Assembly: GCA_036971615.1 (NCBI GenBank)
Contig: JAYKKR010000010.1
Coordinates: 248,001-312,000 of the forward strand
Length of the DNA: 64,000 nt
Direction: 5' to 3'
From: Amyloporia xantha
Lineage: Eukaryota > Basidiomycota > Agaricomycetes > Polyporales > Adustoporiaceae
Part shown: positions 11,692 to 25,101 of the stretch, piece after piece
Position numbering within the stretch: position 1 is the first letter of the stretch
Layout of the letters: every line of letters starts with the position of its first letter
Translations under genes and position numbers: made by a program
Notes under the pieces: model-generated
Seen by the model: only the letters and a program-made list of their open reading frames with translations
Told to the model about the DNA's origin: nothing
Databases searched by the model: none

Positions 11692-14600
11692 TTAAGCATC
11701 CATGTCTTTCTCCTGACGGCAGCATGATAACCAGGCAAACCACATCATCGTTCGCAGTTGCAGAACGTCTTCTTTCCAAGCCATCGATTGATTCTGCTCG
11801 CGGAACTCCCGTGTGAGCATCTCGCAGCGGCTAATGTTCTCAGGGCTAACGAAATCGCTTGCGACCTTGATGCAGTCCGCGAGGTTGCACACCTGCGTAA
11901 ACCAAAGCACGTTAGATGACGGACTAGGTCAATCTCGGTCCGGACAGACTAACCTGATGCGCGCAGCCGGCGGGAATGAACACAGCCTCGCCGGGTTTCT
12001 GGTAAATCCTGTGGCTTTTCACTCCGAAATCCCTGAATAACTCCTGCCGAAGCGTGGAATCCAAATAGAACTGTTGGGAGTGTATTGGGTCGTGTTGGAA
12101 CTGACCCTTGAACTTCTTTCGGAGGAATTTCCGCAACTTCGGGGAGTCTTCTGCCTTGAATAAGTCCCACGCGGCACATCCCGCTCGGCCGTCTGGCGTC
12201 TTAGCTGCAAAAAGCATGATGTTGACAGCATCCGCCATATCCATGTGTAACCGTGTCGACCCCTTGCTTCCGTGCGACTCAAACGAGGCCATCGCGTTGT
12301 ACATCTTCGGACCTAAAATGAATCAGATAAACAACATGCCTTATGTTGACGTGATGTTGTAAGCGGTCAACGTACCCAGGTCAGGTGCGACGGTGTTGCT
12401 TGGGAAATGCGACGCCAGGTTCAGGACACCGTCACGTCTAACATAGTTCGGAACCGGAGTTGCATTGCTGAAGTCATCATACAACTCCGGGAAGGCCGTC
12501 CGGAAGTCCGTTGACGGTGGCCAATCCTGACGAAAACGGAAATCAGATTATCTGAATCTAAATCCTTCCGCATGACAAACGTGCATTACCTTCAGTTTCC
12601 AGCAATCACGGCGACCTTCGTACTTCCCAAACCACGAGAAGAACTCACCGACCGTGACGCGCTTGTTTTGGTCGGTTTGGCACTCCAGAATCAAGCAGCT
12701 TTGGGTGCCGTACTTGCTTGAAAAGTACTCAGGAGTCCACTGGACATGGAACTTCGGCAGAAGACCTGTGACTACGAGAGGCTCGCCTCGAGCCCATACT
12801 CGTCGGAACATGTCGTCCGTAAGCTCCGAGTCGGCGAAATGAATCGTGTCATGAGAGGGAATACTAGAGGAACCACTTGCGGACTGGGGCGTCGATAGTG
12901 TCCCTGCGGTGAACGAGGACGGGTCAGGTGGAATGCCGTTGACGCTATCTGAGAACCCTCGAGGTACTGAGTAGCTCATGTCCACAATGCGACTGGAGCC
13001 CGGCATCGATGCACGCGCCGACCACTCGGTAGTATCACTCCTTGACGATGACAAGGACGGATCCACCACGCCAACATCTGGAGTAAGCGCGTCTTGATCA
13101 GTCTCCTGCAAGAGCGCTTCCATCTCAATAATCGCTTCCTCTAACTCCGGCTTGCAGAAGCGAGACATAGGCGAGAAGTCCTTGGCTTGATGCTCGTTGC
13201 GCCTCGTGCAAGAGAGGAAGAACGGATTCACGTGGGCGTGCTTTTCGCGACGAGCCTGTAATGCAGCTATCTCCGCCTCCGGCGCTCCAGTTCTGTCGAT
13301 GGTTAGCTCCCTAACCTGCTCATAACACTCTGCGCAGGCCTCTCGGCCGCACAGGCGGCACATCCAGCTGCTTGAGAAAATGGAGGTCATGCAAGTGTCT
13401 GCCGTCATAGTGTCAGTTATACTCCAACTCCGCTCAAGTTTCAGGGCAACGCACCACATGTCGCCCGAACCTCACTCTCCCGGGGTCGCCGGATTATTTC
13501 GTTGAGGCTGAGATGTTCGAGCTCTTTCTTTAGTGTCTGCAAGAGCGCCAATGCGACCGTCCGCTGGATAAGCAGTATCATTGCAAAAGCCTAATTAGCG
13601 TCCGAGTGTCTATCTGAGGGAAAAGGCACAGACCTTGAGCCGTCTCAGGTGGGTCTTTTCCAGCGGAACATTCCATTTCTGAGGAAAGTTCATGGACGGC
13701 GAGTCCGCCTTTTGGCTCTCGACAAAGCTGATGCCCACGATGTTCTTCTTGTCATTTTTCAAGAAAAAGCGTATACCCTGGAACCGACAGGTATCACCCG
13801 CCCACCTACGAGTGCAAGAAACGCAACGGGGAAACTCCTCTGATCGATAGCGATTGGACATGCATCGGGCAAATTGGAGCTCAGGGTGTAAAGGACCGGA
13901 CGTTTCGGGATGCGGCTGTCCGTCATCAGACACAATCCTCATCGTGGGTAGAGCTTGAGTAAAGATAGGATGAAATAAAGAACATCACGTCAGGTAAGAT
14001 TGACGTACCGTTGCCTGTCGACGCCTTTTCTTTCCCTTTCTCGCTGGCCACGTGCGCATAGGAAACTGTGGGCATCAATTGCGCTATGGAAGGCATCGTG
14101 TGAATACGCCGCATTACGACCTCACAACGCACGTAATAGACTCACCATTTTGGGCAGCTATCTGAGCCGCTTCACTACGCTTTTTGGCATTATAACCACG
14201 TCGCGAAGACGCTATAGCAACATGAGCACCGCAAGAGAATAATGAAAGCCGGGGCAAACGGACCGGCACTCTCAGCAGACTTGGGTTTGGTCTTCGCCTT
14301 CTTCGCTTTGGGAGGTGTGACTTCCTCTTCAGGGGTCTCCATAATTCGCTTCTGTACTGCAGGTGGTGGAGGCGCGAATGGGATGGCGAAGGCCATATGA
14401 GGCGCGAAGAAAGCTGGAGACGGCTGGCCCCGCTGCGGAGGAGGTTGCATCGACATCGGCACAGAACCACGCGCTGCAATTCGAACAGAAGCTCTTTCAG
14501 TCATCTGCCAGGCTGAGAACGATATGTTAGATTTCACAAGCTGTGTCTCGCAACATTGGAAAGTAACCATTTGCTGCCGCGTAGTGATGTGCTGATAGAT

Positions 14601-15262
14601 CCTGCTCATATTGCTGATGTTGCTGTTGCTGAGGGTAATCTGTGGGCGGCATGAGTGCCGTGAACACTGAAGCGAGAAGCATATGACGGACTCTTTTGAA
14701 CGGAGTCACCCGAAATGGCTGGTGCCACAACGTTCATGAACACGGTCGGTGATCGGAACGACCAATACATACCTGTACGTTCGTCAGAGTACATGGGCGA
14801 CATCATCGGAGGCCCATAAGACGGGTTCACAGGCTCTGTCGGACTGGGCCACGGGGGAACGTCCATGGCGTAATTGGGCGCGTCCTCCGCGGGACGCACG
14901 GACCTGGAGTATCCGTCTTGATACATTGGATGGGACGAGACGGAGGGCGGAGTGTAGCGGCAGGCGTTGAGATCAGTGTCCGGGCGACGGACGCTCATCT
15001 CGTCCTTTGAGCCGTGATCCCAACTTGCTGCGCGCAGACTGAAGGATGAAGCCGCACTCAAGGGTGATGGATAAGGCTGTGGTGGCGGCATAGAATGCTG
15101 CTGGTGCGGAGGGGGCATGAAGGCGGATACTGGAGGTAGCTGGGGCGCGGAGTACTGTGGATTGAGAGAGGCCGATGGTGCGTTGATTGGGTTGAGGAGT
15201 TCTGTGATGGAGGTGCGCTTGCCATGAACGTGTGAGTCGTGCGGCAGGGGATTGACGTCCAT
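11692..15262 (-). CDS. JmjC-domain protein, KDM3/JHDM2-like histone demethylase candidate
   Basis: Eleven exons: 15262-14773, 14639-14568, 14512-14264, 14211-14146, 14083-14009, 13953-13634, 13590-13455, 13398-12590, 12526-12376, 12312-11954, 11892-11692; 975 aa. The N-terminal 330 residues are Pro/Gln/Ser-rich with an NLS-like PPKAKKAKTKPK. A Cys-rich region follows: CVSCTRRWAGDTC, then CRLCGREACAEC, as in KDM3-type zinc fingers. The C-terminal JmjC domain has Fe(II) ligands H812 and D814 (LHMDMAD) and H908 (AGCAHQ), so the metal site looks intact. KDM3 enzymes remove methyl groups from H3K9 with 2-oxoglutarate; that activity is inferred here. The start MDVNPLP was chosen over an in-frame Met at 15424 because the extension looks non-coding. 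Confidence 0.88.
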
Positions 15263-16486
15263 GGTGAGGGGAGGAGATGGAGGGACGAAAGAAAGAGAGG
15301 AAGTCAAGAGGGCGTGAAGGTGGTCTCTGTCGGAGTCGGCTGCTAGCCCGCTTATCCAACCTTGTGCTGCCTTATATGGCATCTCACACGCATCTTGTCC
15401 TGGCACGGACGGCATCCCTTCCAACAGCCGCCTGCAGCGTGTCCAGCCAGATCATACTCTGTCTGCATTCTCCCAAAAACGACTTGACTTCACTTCTCAA
15501 CATGACAATTCATCCATGACAATTACTCTAGATTTACTTGTGTGATCGCCCCAAGCCGCGCCCCCGCTCGCTACCACACGTTTCCCGCGTCCGTGCACCT
15601 TCGCGGAGCCTCTGTCACCATCCGCGACCCTTAATCGTCATCTGCCATATCTGCTGCGAGCAGAACCCCATGGGAGAACTCACATCCCGTGTCAGCCGAG
15701 GCTAGTCAGCTGCAGCCTGCTATCAATGAACGACCGCGATGATGCGATGCGAACCGCGAGATGAAACTCACTGCCACAGGCTGCCACCTGTTTTATAGCC
15801 GCAGGCTATCAGACGCCCTGGGGACGTGATTACGTACCGATTTCCCCGTCAGCCCATGTCGGCGTCCCGCGAAGAAGGAGCGCCAGCTGATCATCATCTT
15901 CCTCTCCGCGCTGTCCTTCGCATAACCTCTTCTGACTCACACCTACCTACCGTTTCAACAATCGCAACGTAATTCAGCTGACGTGCAGCAGATCCTATTC
16001 AAAACAGACTATAACGCTCGTGTATTGTATTCGTCAGAAGACTAAGGTCATAATGATATACCGTCTCGTGTATGCGGATATATGTCTAAACAGACTGACC
16101 GTGCGGCAGGAACCAAATGCGTATGTATACAGTTTCTCGTGTGCCTGGTGGCAAAGGGCGTTAATGGCAGAACGGGCAGGGGGAGGGAGAGCGGCAAAAA
16201 CAGGAGGAGCATGACAGGGGCTAAAGTAAGGTCCGCATGCAAGCCCAGAATCTTCGTCAAGTCGTGATTACAATGAGCAAGGTATCTGATGAATGGTTGT
16301 AAGCAGCAACAGCACATATGACCCACACATGATAACCCAAAAAAACAAGCACCACATAACGCCAAAAAACCCCAATAATATACACGTTCAGAAGAATTTA
16401 CGAAAGAACCCGGCGACCCTTGGCAAGAAGGGTAAAACAAAGGGGAGTGCAAACCATGCAAACAGCCCAAGAGTCGCCCCGTACCG
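15263..16486. other. Intergenic region between JmjC promoter and SSK1 3' end
   Basis: About 1.2 kb with no convincing gene. It holds the JmjC promoter or long 5' UTR and the SSK1 3' UTR. A 10-base direct repeat (CATGACAATT) occurs twice near 15499-15524. A 166-codon minus-strand ORF at 16048-16548 has no recognisable domain and runs into the SSK1 3' end in another frame. Confidence 0.4.
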
Positions 16487-19400
16487 TCATTGTGGCTCTG
16501 GCGGAGGTGGAGGTGGCTGCGCGTCCTGACTTGTCGTAGGTGACTCATCAGCCGCTGCAGCTTTTGGATCAGATATCTCCGGTAAGGATGGCGTCGCAGA
16601 GCGTTCTGACGGATCGGGAAGTGTACTCGTCAGATTTTCGGGAGATGCTACGTGATCAGAACTTCGTGTGGAAGGGAAAAACGAGCCAGCTGCGGGCGGC
16701 AGAGTTTCAGCTAGAAGGACAGTCGTCATTTAGCGTTGACGACAGCTAGATGGCATAAGAGATATATGTTACGTACCAGCGTTGTCAATAACTGCAGTGG
16801 GCGAGTCTTGTACCGAAGAAGTGCCCTCGGCCGGTTCTGCGGAGTTCATGACACCTGTGAGCGCAGCCCGCAGATCATCGATTAGATGTTAGCATCGCTG
16901 ACGAGTACAGAAGTTACTCACGTTCTGCCACAGCAAGTGGTGAAGGAGCAGCAGGCACATTCGCACTGTCAGAAGAAGAATTGGAAAATGCACCCGGGGA
17001 ATCGTCGTGCAGTAGACTATTCAATGTAACAGTTTTGTCCGATCCCAAAAGGGTCTTCGCGACCGGAGTCGTGCTATCTCCCATCTTTGCCTTGCGAGTG
17101 ACAGAGGAAGACCGACTGCGTGAACGCGCTGGAGTAGAACGACCCTCTGGTACGTGCAACCGACGTGCAACGTGCTGCGCCTGCACCGCCTGTCCAGTAG
17201 ATATACTCTTCGCCGCTTCTGGCCGAATGTCCGCCCACATCTGCAGTGCCTTGATGGATCCCCACTCAATGATCTTGCTGTTGAGCCAATGTAAAGATAC
17301 GGGCTTCGTGAGGAAGTCGTTACATCCGGCAGCTAACGCAGCTACACGATCACTCTGCAACGATGAAGCCGTGAGAGCAACTATGATGACGGACGATCGG
17401 TACGGAGGTGTCGACATCGTTGACCGCGACTCGCTTGTCGTCGACGCCTCAGACGGGGTCCGCTGTCCTTCTGACTGTGGCGTTGGCGGGAAGCCCCCCA
17501 TTACATTGGCCTTCTCTACCCGTCTGATCTCTTTTGTGGCTTCAATTCCGTCCATGACAGGCATTTGAATGTCCATCTGGGTATATTCAAGATCACATTT
17601 AGGAGACGCCAGAGACAGTATAGGCCTAATATTCTCACCAAAATGAGATGGAAACCACCGGTCCGCCATTTCGAAACTGCCTCTTCTCCATTTTGAGCGA
17701 CATCGTATTTGATTTTTCTCTTGGTCATGAAAGTCGAAAGGATGGTCTGGTTGATAGGGTTATCTGTCAGATATGGTCGCGTACGTCAGTGATTGGTGCT
17801 AGGCGACTAGATGAATATCACGCACCATCCACGATTAGAACACTGATAGGTGGAACAATATTGTTGTCCGACCATTTACCCTTCTTCTGCAACGCAGACG
17901 GGGCTGACACGGAGAGATCTAAATTAGGCCGCCTAGGCTTTCGCGCAGATCCTGGAGTAGGGCGCGAAGGAGAAGTGGGAGGGTCCGATGGATGTCGAGA
18001 GTCAGAATGAACACTTCTCCTCGATCCTGCACGCGAAGGACCTGGCGACGCAGATTTCTCTACGCTAGGCGATGGGACAAGGCCAGCAGATATAGGGCTT
18101 TCTCCAGGGAATGAAGGGACCGCATGCTCGTGAGTCGCTGCTCGACTTTTGCCCTTCACATGTGGACCTTCGCCCGTTGGAGATTCCGAGACGATATCTG
18201 CATTTCCGCCGACAGATGGACGCGGAGAGCGACGCGCAGTATCGACAGGGCCTACCCCCAAACCACCGCTCTTAGGATCGGTGTCGGACGTACGGCGGAA
18301 AGAAACGCCTCGCGAACGTGCTGGATGGTCGAACTGTCCGCCTCCACGCTCCGACTGAGGAGTGGTTTTCTCACTCCTCGAACCCTTGGGCTTTGGGTGG
18401 AAAAAGATGCCTGCAGGTTGGCCATCGGGGCTCTGAATGACCAATCCTGACGCAGGAGAAGCGCCCAACCTGGCAGCCGCATCCGAGAAGTATTCCATTG
18501 AATCAGACACTCCACGAGGTGACGACGGCGGGTACTCTTTCGGCGACCTGGCTGACTTGTCTGAAGCCGTACGTATACTGGTCGTCGATCGAGCTCCAGG
18601 GGACTTGGCAGGCCCCGACATGTGGAAAAAAGGTGTACTGCTAGGGAATCCAGGACTAATGGGAGAGGTAGCAGTCGGACTGAAGAATGGGTCCACGATC
18701 GGTTTCGTGATAGCCGTGTGTAGTGCTGTCAGGACTCGACGAGGACCAGCGGGCTTTGGAATTACAATGACTTCCGGCACACGAGAAGGGTTCCCTGGCC
18801 CAGGAATCAGAATCGACTGGACCACGTCTTTCACCAGCTTGAAATTGGCGAGAGAGGTGAAATGGATGACGACAGGTGGTGGAGTGGACGGTGCGGCAGA
18901 CGAAGGCGTGAGTCCCATGACACGAGCAACCTGCGGTGAAGATCGAGGACGGTGGTTACTCGCAAGAGAGGGTCGCTTCCTCGTATTGAGATGCAGTGGG
19001 TATGCTAGATCTGCTTTCATCTTCTGCAATCGACTTCGCAAAACAGCGACATCATCATCTATGAGACAAAACGAAAGCGCGTCCGATCCACCGTGCGCTC
19101 CTGCGGCAGGGGGTGGGGCCCCGGAAGCATGCTCTTGGTGGGCTGGTGGTACTAGCTCTTCCCGACCAGCACCGGTGCCAGGAACCGTCTCTGGGATTCT
19201 GTCGACATGTTCCGACAATGTATATGCGTCGGGTTCGGTCGATACGTGGCTCACGTCCAGGCCCCAGGCGGTGAGATAACTCGTCAAATGCTGTGCAAAA
19301 GAGCCTTTCGAGTTCGCGAACAGAGTGGCTTTCCTGCCCTTGATCGACTCAGCAAACCGAGTCAGTTCGTCCAAAGTAGGCTCATTAGATATTTTGAGCT

Positions 19401-20843
19401 CCGGATACCCCTGGTATGCTGTTTCATCCGAGCGATCAGTGACTGTAGGATCGACGACTGAGGGTAATCCGCGGTCCAACGTAACGACGAGTTCGCACGA
19501 ACGCCCAGCGGACAGTCCTCTCGGCTGCACGTCTTCCTGGAAGGAGGCACCAACGTGACGGAGTAGCCGTCGTAAGAAAAGAGTCCTGAAAAACGGCTGA
19601 GATCGGAAGGAAGGAGATTCCGGAGACTGCGGAATGTCACCACCAGAAATCCCTTCACTCCATTCTGCATGGCTTGACGGGGCGGATCTGTGCAAAATAT
19701 GAAACGTGCACTGCACAGGGCCATCATGGTCGTGTGCAGGAGAACCCCGGCCAGTAGAATCCATGCGGGGAGTGTCCGAATCGTCCGTCTGTTCTTTAGG
19801 TGCCTGCACATCTTCGACGAACAGACCAATTTCTATCGTATCACCTGGATGCGCAATTCCGACGATTTGACGAATAACCTAGACAGTAACGTCAGCCATT
19901 GTTCCGAGGATTCTCAGTTGAAGCTTACATGAGACAACGTGTATGATATCCCACTTTCATCACCTTTAACCGCGACGTGTTTCATCCCCAAATCTCCATG
20001 AAATAATACGAGGTCCACTCCAACTTGTGCGGCCAGCCCACTCAGCGCGTCCCCAACGCTTTGTAACATTTCGCCTACATCAAAATCACTGAGGATGGCG
20101 GGGGAACTGGGGGATTTGCTAGATCCTGTCACTTGATGCACCTGGGCATCGAGACTAAGGGCCGACATGTTGGCCGACATGTAATTTAGATTCTTCATAG
20201 ATGTAAACATGGCAGATATGGAAGGCGTTGGAATAGAGAGGGAACAAGCTGAGAATTGCTCTTTTGCTGGATCGAGAACCTGGGGAGGGGAAAGTTGGAG
20301 GAGTGTCTGGATGACCATCTGCACAGAATCCGCCAACTCCAGTGAGAGTTCATGAAAAGGTCCGAATTCTGGTGACAGCTCAATGACGGTTGGCGAGTTG
20401 TCGTTCACAGACGACGACAACCTGCGGGGATTCCGAAGAGGTCCCAACTGAGAAGGGAGAGGCATCGAGAACGCTCTCGACAGCTTGGGGAGTTGCTCGG
20501 GTCGGTCAAGAGGATTTTGATCGGAGTCCAAGTTGTTCGTCGGTGTCACGAACTCGGAATCTTCGCCTTCCCCCGCTCGAGGATCCCTCCTGACTGGATG
20601 GTTGAGTTCCTCCTCCGACACGTCAGTTTCACCCTCAGAAGAACTGAGTGTGACCCCTGCCGGTCGCTCAGTCGATGGTACAATCGGCACAGGGGGTGGT
20701 GGATCGGTAGGCCAAGCAAAACCGAACTTGCTTGATGGAGGTAGTTCTACTCTGACCGTGCTCTCGCCGAGGCTCTCTTCATCGACCCCTTGACCCGCAA
20801 CGACAGTCGGAAGGCGCACAGCGGGTAGTCTCCGCCCAGACAT
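16487..20843 (-). CDS. SSK1: Ssk1-type response regulator (HOG pathway)
   Basis: Response regulator that receives phosphate from the Sln1/Ypd1-type phosphorelay and controls the Ssk2/22 MAPKKK in osmotic stress. Exons: 20843-19929, 19878-17826, 17763-17639, 17576-16922, 16854-16777, 16710-16487; 1349 aa. About 980 residues of mostly disordered, Ser/Pro-rich sequence come first, including a conserved block near QSVGDALSGLAAQVGVDL. The receiver domain follows: SVLIVDDNPINQ, the phosphoacceptor D1033 in MDIQMPVMDG, ALTASS and LTKPVS. The domain carries an insert of about 35 residues between the phosphoacceptor helix and the VIIVALTA strand, as in other fungal Ssk1 proteins. The first ATG is at 20843; a TTG-initiated extension was rejected. 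Confidence 0.93.
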
Positions 20844-21550
20844 CACAGATGGCGGCAGCCAGAACAAGCCGGCCAGGGAAGAGAGACACGATGGCGAGGT
20901 CCTTAGATAGTGAAATCCAGGAGAAAGTCGAAGAGGAAGGGGAAAATGAACCGGGGCGGCGACGAGGCCTGAGACCTGGCGGCGGTAGCACTTGTGCGGT
21001 CAATCCGGGTGGTCCAAGTTGGGGGCGGCCTGCAAATATAGGCAAACACGGCCGAATGTGCGAGACGCCCAGTACCAAGTCCCGGTCACTGGTCAGGCAG
21101 AATCTTCGAGTCAACTCGCGGTGTCTCCGACTCGTCCTCTCCCTGAAAACAGGCAGAATCTCGGGCCAGATTTTGCTCGCCCCCTTCTTTGCACCAAACG
21201 ACCGGTGCCGGGTCCAATAGCCTTCGAATTCCATCAGTGCCTTCTGCTATATAGGCCGCAGCACAGTACGATGGCTCCGAGCCTGCAGCCTGGCAGCCTC
21301 GCCTACTCTCACATTTCCGCCTTTTTGGCGTAGTCCAGACCACTCTGGATCCCTAACAGTAGCCGCCACCAGTTTACCGGGTTCGATTGGTGGAAACGGG
21401 GATATATCTTCCCATTGACAACATCGTGTGTCCACCCGTCGACAGAACGGATGAGGAAACGCTTGGTAGCACTATGGCAGACATGCATATACCACGAGTA
21501 TCATTACGAAATGATGTACCGACAAACTTCAAAGACAATTATTACATAGC
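20844..21550. other. Intergenic region, SSK1 5' side / ARS2 3' end
   Basis: About 700 bp. It contains the SSK1 promoter or 5' UTR and the ARS2 3' UTR. Overlapping ORFs of 120-150 codons on both strands (20779-21234) lack motifs and look like GC-driven chance frames. Confidence 0.4.
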
Positions 21551-24500
21551 TTAGTACTGAAGCTCAACGTCCCCCTCAGCAACCAGGTCCATATCATGAT
21601 AACTGACCTTCTTGCCCGCCGTCGCCCTGGGATCCTCCTTCGCGTCAGGCGGCGGAGGCGGGGGCGGTCCATTCGCGGCTCCTCCACGTCCGCCCCTCCT
21701 GCCACCAGGTCCTGGCTCGAGTGTCGCCATGGGCTTAGCGGGAAGGCCGGCGGAGGCCGGCACAGGGGGAGGTTCCACGTTCTGTTCGTATCCAGGGGCA
21801 AACCCACTAATGCGATCACTCAGGCGTCGAGCTGTCACACCGTCATCTCGGCGAGGCAGAGGTTGAGGAGGATATGCGTTTGGAGGATATGGATAAGCGT
21901 ACGGGTCCCAGTAATTGCCATTGGGATAGGGTGGGGGATAAGCTCCGTAGTTCCCTTGATACTGGGCCGGACGGCCATAATCTGCAGGCGCGGCTGCAAA
22001 CGCAGGTCCCTGTAGACCGTAAGCTTGAGGTGGCGGTGCCTGACTGTTGCCGACTGGAGGAGGAGGGTGCGCAAACGGCTGTATACGGTGAGGATCGAGC
22101 GCAAAATTGTTGAAGTAAGGAATCTAGAGCAATCCCACGCGACGCGTCAATAGCCTAAAATAGGCAGAACAAAGAATGTACTCACTTCTTCCAGGTGTTT
22201 GACGAGCTCCGGGTGTTTGTTGGCAATGTGTTTCTCGACGAAAGCAGTCGCTTTGAAGAGCTTTTGGCAAGTCTTACATCTGTATTTACCTTCATCTTCC
22301 TGCTTCATGTGAGGTTCGGCAGCTTTGGACAGCTCTCTATCCGCTGATCAGTCAATATGAAGATCGACCATGCATGGTACACGCACTCTTCGTAACTTTT
22401 GCCACCATAGTCTCGGGGATCCACGCCATTCCGGTTGATTAGCAGAGCAACTTTGGAATCGAGCCATTCGAGCCACCGTTCATCTGAGAACACGTTATCC
22501 ATCGTCGACAAACTTATGTTCCAATGGAACGCACCGTTTCGCTTCCAGTCCCTGTTTTCAGACTTTTCCTTAGTCGAAACCTCTTTCTCCCTCTCCTTTG
22601 CTTTCTCCTCGTCTCCTTCGCCTTCTGCCTGTTGCTCTTTCTCAGCCTTCTGCGCTTCCGCGGCTTTGACTTCTTGGAGTAGAGCTTTCGACATGGGCTT
22701 CCTTACATGCTTAACACACTTGCGCTGCAATTCCTCTAAGTGATCGGTAACAACTGCGCAATAATAGCATGTGTGAAAGGCAGCACGAAGGTAGGCAAGA
22801 TACAAGTCGAGCGATACTACCGTCTGTCGAGATTGTCATCAATGCATTTCTAGCAGTGGTCATAGAATGAAAGGCACTGTACCTTCTTCGCTTCCACGGC
22901 CTTCTCATCGGCAGCATCTACCAACCCTTGGTCTCGCAAATCAGCCATGACCTTTTCAATCCGCCTCTCCACTGCCTCACTACCCCGCTCCCTAGGCTCC
23001 GGGTCCTCTTCCTCACCTCCGGTTGCATCAGTCATGGTAGCATCAGTATCACCACCATTGGTAGAAGCATTGCCGTTCGCTTCCTTCTTCTGGTCAGTCT
23101 TCGTCCTCCTCAGTGTCTCATACTCCTCCTCCAGAATGGCAGCAAGAGTTTTGGCATTAGCAAGATCCTTTCTTAACCTGTCTGGTTTACTCGCGACCTC
23201 AGGCGCATATCGTATCCGGCTTGTGAAGGGCTTCGTATTATGCGCGACGTGTAATTTGAAGCCCTCAATCTGCATTCATCATGAGGTCGGTAGCTCAAGC
23301 GAGTAGATGTACAACGGCATACCTTCTTGTCTGAAAGTTCTACCATGACCGTCGACATGTCGGCATCGTCACGGAACTTCAACCATCCTGCACGATAATA
23401 ATTCCTCTTTTGGAGAGGATCACCTAACGCGAGGTACACAAAACCAGGAATCTTGCCGCAGGCCTAATCAAGCTTAGAGTGAGTAAAATCACCTAGTCGA
23501 TGGACCAAGACTCCTACATCTTCCAACTTGAAACGGCCAATATCAGGAGGGATAGTACGAATCATAACCTGGTTGCCCTCAGGTTGCACGGCAATCTCCT
23601 CTCCTCGGTTGTTTCGCTTCCCTTCGGTCGAAGGAGCCTTACCATTGGCATCAGGGCGATTGGCTTCGTTGTCACCGGTCTCGTCCTCGGCTTCGACGTT
23701 GAACTGCATATCATCGTCGCCGTTGCCATTGCCGCTGTTGGCAATTGGCTTGGACTCCTCGGTAGGAGCAGTCTGCACGGCGCTCGGCTCTGTACCGTTC
23801 TGTGCAACTTCGCCATTTACAGGGTTTTCCTTGACTGGAGAGGCTGTGTCCGGCTCTGGCTCGTTCAAGTCAGGGTCGAACTTGCCGGCCTCTATGTCCA
23901 TCAAGAAACCATCCATCCTGCCTCTCCAACCAACCTTGCGCACTCGCGTACGCATGCTAGCGTATTCAGGCGCGGGATCATACTTTTCAGCAAACCAAGG
24001 TGATTTACGGTGGTGCTCAAACATCCGTTGAAGCTGTGATAATTTTAGCGGCCTAACCGCCCGAAGATGTGTAATACACCTACCTGCTGAGCGGCAAACT
24101 CCTTTTTGTACTTTTCCCATCGCGACCTGATGCCATTGCGAGGTTTTGACCCGTCACCGGCCTCCTGTTCGGCCGCCTTATCCGCGTTGTCTTCCTCGGT
24201 AGCTTGCTGAGGATAGTAGTAACGAAACCACTCCGCATACTGCTTCAATGAAGCAGGATAGTCGAACGTATGCGGATCAGGAGGTGCTCGTCTGAGAGAG
24301 GTGTAGGGCGGGGGCGGTGGCGGGTATTGAGCGCGGTGAGGTGAGGTGTAGCCGTAACCACGAGAATGCGCATCTGCAGACAGTAGGTAAAACCATGATA
24401 TAGACGGTAGCAAAGAATGCAACACACCATAGTCGTCACCATACCGAGGCCTTGGTTCATACCTCTCCCTGTCCCAAGGCGACAGCGAACGCCGGCGCTT

Positions 24501-24825
24501 CCTGCCAGCTGAGCCAGGGGTCATCAACATTGAATGTGACAGCGATGCGGATGACTGTACCTTCGTCTACCGGTGGAGGACTACGACTCCTTCCGCCTCG
24601 CCTGCTGTATTCATAAGCTGCTCTTTCCCGCTCATAGTTAGCCCATGCACGATCCCTATCGTACGCCTCCCAATCGGCGCGGTAGGGGTCCTGGGGGTAA
24701 CCCGGCTCTGGATACGCAGGTCTTGGAGGGTAAGCCCCACGGTAAGGAGAGCGAGAGCGCGAGCGTCCACGAGGAGGAGCGGTGGGAGGAGCGGGAGGAT
24801 ACGCAGAACCAGACCAAGAGGACAT
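21551..24825 (-). CDS. ARS2/SERRATE-like RNA effector protein
   Basis: Nuclear zinc-finger scaffold that links the cap-binding complex to RNA processing and decay (ARS2 in animals, SERRATE in plants, Pir2 in fission yeast). Exons: 24825-24561, 24508-24428, 24373-24084, 24033-23518, 23463-23323, 23269-22883, 22823-22381, 22336-22186, 22123-21551; 948 aa. It has an Arg/Ser/Pro-rich N-terminus, FRYYYPQQ and RWEKYKKEFAAQQ, and a helical core with KIPGFVYLALGDP and RNYYRAGWLKF. A C2H2 finger follows (CKTCQKLFKATAFVEKHIANKH), then a Pro/Gly/Tyr-rich tail ending YHDMDLVAEGDVELQY. Exon 4 was ended at 23518 because this restores the conserved ACGKIPGF junction. Confidence 0.93.
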
Positions 24826-25101
24826 GTTCAGAGGAAAGGGCTGAGACAGAGAAAAGAGAACGAGTTACGAAAAGACTGATCATTAATAGCTGTGAGAGAG
24901 TGTAGTCGAGCATGATGGAAGCACAGACCTCTTGAGACGCGAAACACGACGACGAGCACGACGTTCTCTATGCTCGTTGAGCCAGGCTCAATGTGTTCGC
25001 GATGGTGAAACGCAAAGCGACGACGCTCTACTAAGCCGTGATTTCAATCTCCGCAATCTCAGCGACGTGCCGTTCAACGCCCAAGTTGTGATTTTATTTC
25101 G

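Noticed and set aside
15484..15960. Possible small gene or RNA upstream of the JmjC gene
   Set aside because: Only short ORFs and a 10-base direct repeat; nothing folds into a tRNA or known ncRNA by eye.
16048..16548. 166-codon minus-strand ORF downstream of SSK1
   Set aside because: No motif, His/Cys-rich by chance composition, and it overlaps the SSK1 stop in a different frame; it fits 3' UTR.
18437..19279. 280-codon plus-strand ORF antisense to SSK1
   Set aside because: Shadow frame of a GC-rich disordered coding exon; no conserved features.
20779..21234. Overlapping ORFs on both strands near the SSK1 start
   Set aside because: Neither has a motif; the plus-strand frame lacks a plausible promoter and both lie in the SSK1 5' region.
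23500..24031. Two overlapping 167-codon plus-strand ORFs antisense to ARS2
   Set aside because: Both are complements of the acidic, low-complexity ARS2 exon; hydrophobicity arises from reversed acidic codons.
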